DNA of 41,442 nt, from the NCBI GenBank assembly GCA_003157015.1, contig PMIJ01000215.1, forward strand, positions 1 through 41,442. Direction: 5' to 3'. Positions 35,731-41,442 of this stretch are shown here, piece by piece. The notes below the pieces were generated by a model. That model searched no databases. It was not told the origin of the DNA and saw only the letters and a list, made by a program, of their open reading frames with translations. The stretch comes from Bacteroidales bacterium (GTDB lineage Bacteria > Bacteroidota > Bacteroidia > Bacteroidales > VadinHA17). Each line of letters starts with the position of its first letter. Position 1 is the stretch's first letter. A program made the position numbers and the translations under genes.

Positions 35731-36615
35731 TTAATCCTCAAGATATCCAAATTTACCTGTTTTGAAGTCCTCATAGGCCTGTTTAATTTCAGATTCTGTA
35801 TTCATAACGAATGGTCCATATGATGCGATAGGTTCATGAATCGGTTCCCCGCTTAGTACGAGCACAGTACTTTTTTCGACAGCTTCAATAATTATATCTT
35901 CTCCCTCATGTCCGAAAAGAATAAAATAATTTTCAGGTGCATTTTTCAGATCATTTATTTTAATCTCACCATCGACCACCAGCATGCCTGTATTGTAATT
36001 TTTGTCAAAACTAAAAATGACTTTGGCCCCTTTGATAAGTTTTGCATTAAACATATCTACCGGAGAGAAGACAGATGCAGGCCCTTTCTTTCCTTTAAAT
36101 TCACCGGCAACGATTTCAACACTGCTTTTTCCATCATCCAGCAATACCTTTGTCATATCCTTATTTTCGATTGTCTGATACTTAGCCGGTGTCATTTTAT
36201 ATCTGGCAGGCAGGTTGATCCAAAGCTGAACCACCTGGAAAATGCCGCCCTTCCGGCTGAATTCCTTTTCATGATACTCTTTATGAAGTACTCCGGCTCC
36301 GGCAGTCATCCATTGCACGTCACCTTCGGCTATTACACCGCTGTTACCGGCGCTGTCGTTATGTGCTACTTTCCCGTGATAAGCTATGGTAACTGTTTCA
36401 AAACCTCTGTGCGGATGAACTCCAACTCCCCTTGGTGTCTCTGAGGGAGAAACAAGCCATTTAGATCCATAATCGAGAAGAAAAAAGGGACTCATTCCAG
36501 TTAATCCTATTTCAGGCAATGACGGGAAAAAATTATGGACTCTGAATCCGTCACCGACCATATGAAAATGTGGAGGTGGCAGGACTGCCTTAATTGATTT
36601 CAAGTTGTTATCCAT
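35731..36615 (-). CDS. Pirin family protein (quercetinase-like double cupin)
   Basis: A 294-residue bicupin. The metal ligands of pirins are conserved as H67, H69 (HPHRGFET), H111 and E113 (HKEYH). Bacterial pirins have been linked to quercetin 2,3-dioxygenase activity, oxidative-stress response or regulation of central metabolism; the role here is not decided by sequence. The second cupin domain (about 180-280) includes GEPIHEPIASYGPFVMNT, the typical pirin C-terminal motif. First gene of a pirin-cupin pair. Confidence 0.92.
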   Translation of the reverse strand: MDNNLKSIKAVLPPPHFHMVGDGFRVHNFFPSLPEIGLTGMSPFFLLDYGSKWLVSPSETPRGVGVHPHRGFETVTIAYHGKVAHNDSAGNSGVIAEGDVQWMTAGAGVLHKEYHEKEFSRKGGIFQVVQLWINLPARYKMTPAKYQTIENKDMTKVLLDDGKSSVEIVAGEFKGKKGPASVFSPVDMFNAKLIKGAKVIFSFDKNYNTGMLVVDGEIKINDLKNAPENYFILFGHEGEDIIIEAVEKSTVLVLSGEPIHEPIASYGPFVMNTESEIKQAYEDFKTGKFGYLED

Positions 36616-36742
36616 ATAGATTTTTATATACTCAACAATTGGTCGTGTAAATAGTTGTTAATATTACTTTCTATTAACAATTAAAATTTAGATTACATAG
36701 CATGACTAAAGAACATGCAATGAGTGTTTCAAGATCCAATAT

Positions 36743-37471
36743 TTACACAATTCGTTTTTTCTGACCAATCGGACATGCCGCAACACAGATTCCACATATC
36801 CTGGCATCTATTCCAAGCCTGGTTCTTCCAAATTCAGCACACTGCTCGCGGCATTTAAAAGGATCAAAAAACTCTTCTCTTTCAACAGTTATATCCCAAA
36901 GTTTACCATTTGAAGCCTTTGTAGGACAGATCTCAACACAGATATTGCATTTTCCGCACCTGCTGATATTGATAGGACTGGATTTGGATTTTACCGGAGA
37001 CTTTAAGAGTATTGAAACCAGGCGAAGCCTTGGCCCGAATTCCCTGGAAATGAAGAGATCTGTTTTACCTATCCAGCCCAGACCGGCTCTTGTAGCAACC
37101 ATTTTATGTGAAAGATCTGTACGCAAAGAATTAAAATAGATTGTGTCTAGATCGGATGTTGAAACCGTAGGACTGACGTTAAATGTTTCAATTTCATTTG
37201 CATTTAGTTCCCCACAAATCTTTTCAGTTAACAAAGCAAGATCTTCGTTGGCTTTTTTGTAATGTAGATAGTACTCAGGAGTAGGGCCATTAATTATCTT
37301 ATCTAAAATTATCGAATCAAGCCTTAGTCCTATTGAAATTCCAAAATTGAATCCGGTGAATTTCTTTTGAAGTAAACCGGTGAGATCAGCAAATCCGAAT
37401 ATGAAATTTTCAGCGGGGAGAAGATGTTCCTTAATTATATTCTCGATAATAACTGTCATAGTTCTTTTCAT
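36743..37471 (-). CDS. QueG-like 4Fe-4S double-cluster protein
   Basis: A 242-residue cytoplasmic Fe-S protein related to epoxyqueuosine reductase (COG1600). The segment RAGLGWIGKTDLFISREFGP (128-147) matches the conserved core of QueG. One cluster motif is C172-x2-C175-x2-C178-x3-C182; the second is C226-x2-C229-x3-C233 with C207 or C211 as the likely fourth ligand. It lacks the C-terminal extension and much of the N-terminal cobalamin-contacting region of full QueG (over 300 residues). It is therefore a reduced relative, perhaps with another redox substrate. It overlaps the upstream membrane-protein gene by ATGA. Confidence 0.82.
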   Translation of the reverse strand: MKRTMTVIIENIIKEHLLPAENFIFGFADLTGLLQKKFTGFNFGISIGLRLDSIILDKIINGPTPEYYLHYKKANEDLALLTEKICGELNANEIETFNVSPTVSTSDLDTIYFNSLRTDLSHKMVATRAGLGWIGKTDLFISREFGPRLRLVSILLKSPVKSKSSPINISRCGKCNICVEICPTKASNGKLWDITVEREEFFDPFKCREQCAEFGRTRLGIDARICGICVAACPIGQKKRIV

Positions 37472-37941
37472 TGATTAAGCAGGACTTTTTCCGGTAAAAG
37501 CAACTGGCTGAATTCTTCCATTTCCTTATGAGCATCCTCAAAATTAGAATACTTATTTAGGACAATTTTTTTAGAGCCATTCCTGTTGATCAGCAACAAT
37601 TCGATATCTGAAACATTCATATCGAATCTCACATTTGCTCGGCTGTAAGTTGTATATTTCTTCGTGGCTTTTATGATGCTGAACCTGGTAAACTGGTCTG
37701 CATCAATCCATTTACCTTCTATGAGAATACCAAATAATGCGGTGTAGGGTTTTATCCTTTTATTTTCAATATCTATAAATGTACCATTGTATGTAAATGC
37801 CATAAAGAATCCGGGTATGAGCAATGTAAGAGCCAACAGGGAGTAATTTGCAGCAACAATCCCGCTAATGATGAATACATAACCCATATAACTCAAGGAT
37901 GGGCCGAAAAATTTACCGAGATTATTATTGCGGATTGGCAT
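37468..37941 (-). CDS. Hypothetical two-helix membrane protein
   Basis: A 157-residue protein not recognised by family. Two hydrophobic helices at about 16-33 and 35-50 (MGYVFIISGIVAANYS, LLALTLLIPGFFMAFTY) are followed by a soluble, mainly beta region (55-135) with FDMNVSDIELLLINRNGSKK and a final helix, a layout reminiscent of membrane-anchored PH-like domains. Its stop overlaps the start of the QueG-like gene (ATGA), suggesting joint synthesis. Confidence 0.7.
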   Translation of the reverse strand: MPIRNNNLGKFFGPSLSYMGYVFIISGIVAANYSLLALTLLIPGFFMAFTYNGTFIDIENKRIKPYTALFGILIEGKWIDADQFTRFSIIKATKKYTTYSRANVRFDMNVSDIELLLINRNGSKKIVLNKYSNFEDAHKEMEEFSQLLLPEKVLLNQ

Positions 37942-37986
37942 ATGATCAGTTTTGGAACAATTTTTCTTATCTGTGTTCCACTGTTT

Positions 37987-38832
37987 TTATTTCAGGACAG
38001 ATTTGAGCCATTTTTCTGCAAGAACTGGCCAGGTTTCTGCGGCAATTTTACCAGGTCTCAATCCATAACCATGTCCGCCTGTGGATAAAAGATGCAATTC
38101 AACAGGAAGTTTAGCATTTCTCAGAGCACCTGCCATTACAAGAGCGCTGTTGCCATATGGATCATCTGCTGTCTGGAATATAAAAATAGGAGGTACATCT
38201 TTACTTAATTCCAATTCGGGGGTAAGAGTTAAATTCGGTCCCTGGTCGAGATAAGCCGGATAGATCAGCATTGTAAAGGACGGTCTGCACGACAAGCTAT
38301 CAAATTTATCAACAGGTACATAGGTTTTCTTATTGAAATTGGTGCTTGTTCGTGCGCTTAGGCTGCCTCCTGCTGAGAAGCCCATTATACCTATATTTTC
38401 CGGAGTAATATTCCACTTTTGAGAGTTACCCTTTACAATTCTGATAGCACGTTGTGCATCCTGCAAAGCGCCCTCTCTTTTATTGGGTATTCTGTATTGC
38501 AGAACAAACGCTGTATATCCAAGTTTATTAAGCCAGGCTGCAATCTCGGTTCCTTCAAGATCATATGCCAGGATCTGGTATCCGCCTCCCGGACAAACAA
38601 TTACAGAAGAGCCATTTCTAAGCCGGGGATCAGGAAGGTAAACCTCAAGGGTTGGATTTGTTACTTCATCGAATCTAACTATTTTATCCTTGTTTGAAGT
38701 GTCAATAACGGGAGGTTGTTTTTCTTTAAGTTCTCCTGGAACTTTACCGGGCCATAGATTGATCATTTCTTTTTTTTGTGAAAATGAAGTAAGGGAACAC
38801 ATTATTAAAAAAATTGCAATAGTTTTTTTCAT
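37987..38832 (-). CDS. Secreted alpha/beta hydrolase, acetyl-esterase-like
   Basis: Predicted exported esterase, 281 residues. The signal peptide is MKKTIAIFLIMCSLTSFS. The oxyanion segment is VIVCPGGGYQ (78-87), the nucleophile is Ser153 in GFSAGG, the acid is Asp223 or Asp224 (TADDPYG), and the catalytic His254 is in TGGHGYGL. The family contains enzymes that remove acetyl or feruloyl groups from plant polysaccharides, often annotated as XynB-like or BD-FAE-like esterases. No polysaccharide locus surrounds it, so the substrate remains open. Confidence 0.87.
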   Translation of the reverse strand: MKKTIAIFLIMCSLTSFSQKKEMINLWPGKVPGELKEKQPPVIDTSNKDKIVRFDEVTNPTLEVYLPDPRLRNGSSVIVCPGGGYQILAYDLEGTEIAAWLNKLGYTAFVLQYRIPNKREGALQDAQRAIRIVKGNSQKWNITPENIGIMGFSAGGSLSARTSTNFNKKTYVPVDKFDSLSCRPSFTMLIYPAYLDQGPNLTLTPELELSKDVPPIFIFQTADDPYGNSALVMAGALRNAKLPVELHLLSTGGHGYGLRPGKIAAETWPVLAEKWLKSVLK

Positions 38833-38889
38833 ATGGTTAATTGGTTTTGAGTATAATTTATTATGATGCTTATCCTCTTTTATCTTTTT

Positions 38890-38939
38890 GCCTCACCCCC
38901 TCCAGTTCCCTGCTCCCAGGAGGGCCGGGGAGGCCTTTT
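38890..38939. repeat. GC-rich palindromic repeat
   Basis: The stretch CCTCACCCCCTCCAGTTCCC and then TGCTCCCAGGAGGGCCGGGG followed by AGGCC is far more GC-rich than its surroundings. It has inverted words (CTCCC/GGGAG-like, GGCC) typical of dispersed CCTCACCCCC elements in Bacteroidetes genomes. It ends at the stop codon of the lipoprotein gene. Confidence 0.45.
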
Positions 38940-39294
38940 ATTCCACTATCTCGGCATTATCGAATTTCTGATTCTGAAAGTGTACCCGGCTTGTCCTAAC
39001 TTTGTTTGCTCCCTTGCTTCCAAAGAAACCCCATCCGCCACTGCCCAGAAGAAATCCCAGGGCATATAAGCCTCCGTTATTGTTCTGTGCATACATCGTT
39101 ATTTTGTCATTAAACAGCATGCCTATAAAATCGAAGGGAGCAATAAACCCATGCCAGAGCCCCCCTAAAAAACCATAAGTATGTCCGGTAAGGCACTGTT
39201 TAACAGCTTCATTATTAGCACATCCGGTAAGGAGCAATACCAATAACATGAAAGTCAGGAAAATGATATTCTTTTGAGAAATGATAGTTTTCAT
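38938..39294 (-). CDS. Small predicted lipoprotein
   Basis: A 118-residue protein with a type II signal peptide: hydrophobic FLTFMLLVLLLTGC with lipidated Cys25. The mature part is Gly- and aromatic-rich: GGLWHGFIAPFDFIGMLFND (45-64), then NNGGLYALGFLLGSGGWGFF. I recognise the WHG-xxAPFxFI and NNGG-Y-GxLLG pattern as a recurrent small Bacteroidetes lipoprotein of unknown function. It is probably attached to the inner or outer membrane. The last few residues lie next to the GC-rich repeat and may be altered by it. Confidence 0.75.
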   Translation of the reverse strand: MKTIISQKNIIFLTFMLLVLLLTGCANNEAVKQCLTGHTYGFLGGLWHGFIAPFDFIGMLFNDKITMYAQNNNGGLYALGFLLGSGGWGFFGSKGANKVRTSRVHFQNQKFDNAEIVE

Positions 39295-39335
39295 TTTATA
39301 GTTGATTAAGTTAAGTGATTTAGTTAAATAAATTA

Positions 39336-39866
39336 TCAGAATAAAGAGAGGTCAACTGGCTTCCCGGAATATTTTCTCTCATGATCGAGTAGCCATTTCT
39401 TTCTTCTCAGACCTCCACCATAACCGGTGAGACGTCCGTCAGAGCCAATGACTCTGTGGCAGGGAATTACAATAGAAATCCTGTTCATCCCGTTGGCATT
39501 AGCGACGGCTCGCACTGAATCTCCCTTGCCGAGTGCCGTTGCCTGTTCCTGGTAAGACCTTGTTGTACCAAATTGAATATTCTGCAATTCCTTCCAGACG
39601 GTTTGTTGAAGTTCTGTACCTGGAGTGACAAGAGAAACTGAAAATTCCTTTCTCGTACCCTTAAAATATTCTTTAAGTTGTTTCCTGAGAGTTTTCAGAT
39701 GTTTGTTTTCGCCGTCTTCATAAGTTGTTTTTAAGAACCTTGTAAGATCTTTATATTCAGTCGGCAACATTCTCCTATCGGTAAACTCCAACAGACAAAC
39801 ACCTTCATCAGTTGCCCCGGCAACCATCTCTCCAAGAGGAGTTTCTATTTTAGCTATTTTAATCAT
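39336..39866 (-). CDS. ogt: Methylated-DNA-protein cysteine methyltransferase
   Basis: Suicidal DNA-repair protein that takes the methyl group from O6-methylguanine onto its own Cys. The active site is C136 in IVIPCHRVIG. The helix-turn-helix region and arginine finger lie in QFGTTRSYQEQATALG to SVRAVANANGMN (98-128). 176 residues is the Ogt/single-domain length, with no AdaA part. The start MIKIAKIETPLGEM is standard. It lies downstream of a palindromic repeat (39881-39940), with no co-transcribed partner evident. Confidence 0.95.
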   Translation of the reverse strand: MIKIAKIETPLGEMVAGATDEGVCLLEFTDRRMLPTEYKDLTRFLKTTYEDGENKHLKTLRKQLKEYFKGTRKEFSVSLVTPGTELQQTVWKELQNIQFGTTRSYQEQATALGKGDSVRAVANANGMNRISIVIPCHRVIGSDGRLTGYGGGLRRKKWLLDHERKYSGKPVDLSLF

Positions 39867-39880
39867 TATAAAAAAGATTT

Positions 39881-39940
39881 AGGATTGCGGATTCCGGATT
39901 GCGGAATGAAATCCGAAATCAAAAAACCGAATTCCGAAAT
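39881..39940. repeat. GGATTGCGGATT-type palindromic repeat
   Basis: AGGATTGCGGATTCCGGATT then GCGGAATGAAATCCGAAATC, with a further CCGAATTCCGAAATT, makes a chain of short direct and inverted GGATT/AATCC units. It fills the gap between ogt and the DUF3052-like gene and abuts the stop codon of the latter. It is a dispersed non-coding repeat family by appearance. Confidence 0.55.
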
Positions 39941-40362
39941 TATTTTGTAAACCGGTTAGAAGTTGATTTGATATATTTTTTATTTCTGAATCTCAATGCG
40001 GACCAATCTTTATCTATAGCAACCATACGTATACCGTAAAGACCTGAATCATTAAGCACTTTCCACCCATGGTCGCGATCAATATCAGAGCTATACTTTT
40101 TTGACGTTTTTTTCGGATAACAGAACCACAGCACGCCATCATCCATAAGATTATGGAGGGTCATAGGTGTCAGCATTTCAATTTCCGAAATGGTTTTTAC
40201 AAAAATAATTATGAACTGATACGGATAACGGGGATCGATTTTCCGATCAATAATTACATCTCTAAGTTCTGTAGAAATTGATTCTACAAAGTGTTCTTCT
40301 GCATTTATAACTGATATTCTTTTCTGTCCTTTATAATTAAGTTTATCGAGCAGGTTTTTCAT
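39940..40362 (-). CDS. DUF3052-like hypothetical protein
   Basis: A 140-residue soluble protein resembling the DUF3052 family: FIIIFVKTISEIEML, then LMDDGVLWFCYPKKTSK and the ending GLYGIRMVAIDKDWSALRFR. The fold looks like a degenerate Rossmann/methyltransferase-type domain without a visible SAM motif. Function unknown. It is divergent from the thiamin-regulated receptor gene, whose promoter lies in the 228-base gap between them. Confidence 0.75.
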   Translation of the reverse strand: MKNLLDKLNYKGQKRISVINAEEHFVESISTELRDVIIDRKIDPRYPYQFIIIFVKTISEIEMLTPMTLHNLMDDGVLWFCYPKKTSKKYSSDIDRDHGWKVLNDSGLYGIRMVAIDKDWSALRFRNKKYIKSTSNRFTK

Positions 40363-40398
40363 TTCATCTCAGGGATTTGAATGCTAATTTAACAAAAA

Positions 40399-40430
40399 AT
40401 TGATAAATCAGCTAAAAGATCTTACCTTTG
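40399..40430 (+). promoter_or_regulatory. Bacteroidetes-type promoter for the thiamin receptor transcript
   Basis: ATTG (40399-40402) and TACCTTTG (40423-40430) are 20 bases apart. The -7 box fits TAnnTTTG exactly and the -33 box has one mismatch. Transcription would begin near 40437, immediately before the riboswitch, which is where a promoter must lie. Confidence 0.6.
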
Positions 40431-40439
40431 AGGTATCAT

Positions 40440-40520
40440 CAAATGGGGTGCCTTATAATGACGGGCTGAGATCACACCCTTAAACCTGATCCGGATAATG
40501 CCGGCGGAGGGAACAGAGAG
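40440..40520 (+). ncRNA. TPP (THI-element) riboswitch
   Basis: The conserved core is complete and in order: GGGGTGCC at 40445-40452, GGGCTGAGATCACACCC at 40463-40479, AACCTGATCCGGATAATGCC at 40483-40502, and GGCGGAGGGAA to 40512. These match the thi-box sequence for binding thiamin pyrophosphate, including CTGAGA and CCTGATC. It ends about 70 bases before the receptor ATG. No clear terminator follows it, so translational control or sequestering of the start region is more likely; that is inference. P1 pairing was not resolved. Confidence 0.95.
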
Positions 40521-40590
40521 TATTTAACAAATCAGCTTTATTTAATAGCCTCATTTTCTTGATCTTGTAGATGAATTAATTTACAGAATT

Positions 40591-41442
40591 ATGAGAAAAT
40601 TGATTTGTTTGATCGTTCTTGCCGGAATGCCATGGATTTCTTACGCGGCATTATTCCAGGACAATAGTTCAGTGATAAAAGGTAAGATTACTGATACCAA
40701 CGGATCTCCTCTGGCGGGCGCAGGCATAACTGTTGAAAAAACTTTACTGGGTTCCCATTCTGATCAGGAAGGTAACTTTTCCCTGTCTGTCCGCAAAGGT
40801 GGCGTATATGTGCTTCATTTCTCCTTTATTGGATATGAGTCAAAGATCTGTCAGTTCAGACTAAGCAGGGATACGGTTCTTAATATAGTCCTTTCAACAA
40901 AAACAGTAATGACTGAAGCAGTTTTTGTAAATGCCACCCGGGCTGGATATGAGACCCCAATGACTTATACAACTGTTACCAGGGAAGAAATTTCAAAAAT
41001 CAATACAGCTCAGGATGTGCCATATCTTTTAGGTTATACTCCGTCTCTTGTTGTATCCTCGGACGCCGGAACCGGAGTAGGATATACATATATAAATATC
41101 AGGGGAACGGATGTGAAACGCATTAATGTCACAATCGACGGGATCCCTGTTAACGACGCAGAATCACACGGAGTCTGGTGGGTCGATTTGCCTGATCTGG
41201 CATCATCGACAGATAATATTCAGATTCAGCGAGGGGTTGGTACCTCAACAAATGGAGCTGGAGCGTTTGGGGCAACAATAAATTTCCAGACAACCCTTCT
41301 GAATCGTGAACCTTATTCAGAAGTCAATTCCTCATATGGATCGTTTAATACTTCAAAAAACACTATTAATTTTGGCACAGGGTTAATTGATAAAAAGTTT
41401 GCTATCGATGCACGTTTATCAAAAATCTGGTCCGACGGATAT
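40591..41442 (+). CDS. TonB-dependent outer-membrane receptor, probably for thiamin (partial)
   Basis: Only the first 284 codons are inside the window; the frame is open at the end. A signal peptide (MRKLICLIVLAGMPWISYA) is followed by a CarboxypepD_reg-like beta domain (about 28-112: IKGKITDTNGSPLAGAGITV). The TonB plug domain (about 115-235) then has INIRGTDVKRINVTIDGIPV, DNIQIQRGVGTSTNGAGAFG and the first barrel strands (NSSYGSFNTSKN). The TPP riboswitch upstream points to thiamin or a thiamin precursor as substrate, as for the thiamin-regulated receptors predicted in Bacteroidetes (Omr1/OMthi type). A transporter such as PnuT and a thiamin kinase may follow outside the window. Confidence 0.9.
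   Translation, partial: MRKLICLIVLAGMPWISYAALFQDNSSVIKGKITDTNGSPLAGAGITVEKTLLGSHSDQEGNFSLSVRKGGVYVLHFSFIGYESKICQFRLSRDTVLNIVLSTKTVMTEAVFVNATRAGYETPMTYTTVTREEISKINTAQDVPYLLGYTPSLVVSSDAGTGVGYTYINIRGTDVKRINVTIDGIPVNDAESHGVWWVDLPDLASSTDNIQIQRGVGTSTNGAGAFGATINFQTTLLNREPYSEVNSSYGSFNTSKNTINFGTGLIDKKFAIDARLSKIWSDGY

Noticed and set aside
36743..37471. Annotation as queG
   Set aside because: It is much shorter than epoxyqueuosine reductase and lacks its C-terminal part; only the relationship is supported.
1..41442. CRISPR array
   Set aside because: Repeats are dispersed single palindromes with unequal spacing; there is no regular repeat-spacer pattern and no cas gene.

Overview
The window looks like a chromosomal segment of a Bacteroidetes bacterium, probably near Bacteroidales/Marinilabiliales (placement inferred, roughly 40% GC by eye). 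The evidence is phylum-typical families (DUF4290, DUF3810, a CarboxypepD_reg plus TonB-plug receptor, MurA with Asp in place of the catalytic Cys), NuoC-NuoD fusion, scarce Shine-Dalgarno sites, several TAnnTTTG-type -7 promoter boxes, and many palindromic interspersed repeats between genes.

Layout. 1-203: repeat-filled spacer. 204-4213 (minus): dnaJ, grpE, murA and a DUF4290 gene. 4372-5967 (plus): a secreted M1 aminopeptidase. 6016-8768 (minus): a cobalt/nickel ECF transporter (CbiM, PDGLE protein, CbiQ, CbiO with a His-rich tail). 9134-12215 (plus): a DUF3810 protein and a Kup potassium transporter. 12451-13859 (minus): a dihydroorotate-dehydrogenase-like flavoprotein and a small acidic protein. 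14249-29303 (plus): a complete nuoA-N cluster for respiratory complex I, including the NADH module NuoEFG. 29464-30771: a type II NADH dehydrogenase, converging on a second dihydroorotate-dehydrogenase-like paralogue. 32067-34986 (plus): a clan GH-D (GH36-like) glycosidase and a DedA protein. 34987-39942 (minus): a thioesterase remnant, cupin, pirin, a QueG-like Fe-S protein, a membrane protein, a secreted esterase, a lipoprotein, Ogt and a DUF3052-like protein. 40399-41442 (plus): promoter, TPP riboswitch and the first 284 codons of a TonB-dependent receptor, cut by the window end.

How it works together. The centre is energy metabolism: proton-pumping complex I and non-pumping NDH-2 both feed electrons from NADH to quinone. 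Two flavoproteins of the dihydroorotate dehydrogenase fold, both lacking the usual catalytic Cys loop, flank this block. The two ends handle protein folding and cell wall synthesis on the left, and thiamin uptake on the right.

The least ordinary feature is the interspersed repeats. At least five palindromic families occur. Copies lie at three junctions inside the nuo cluster; at one of them the repeat DNA has become an in-frame tail of about 90 residues on NuoM. Another copy sits exactly at the broken end of a thioesterase remnant. I see no phage, plasmid, IS transposase, CRISPR, rRNA or tRNA.
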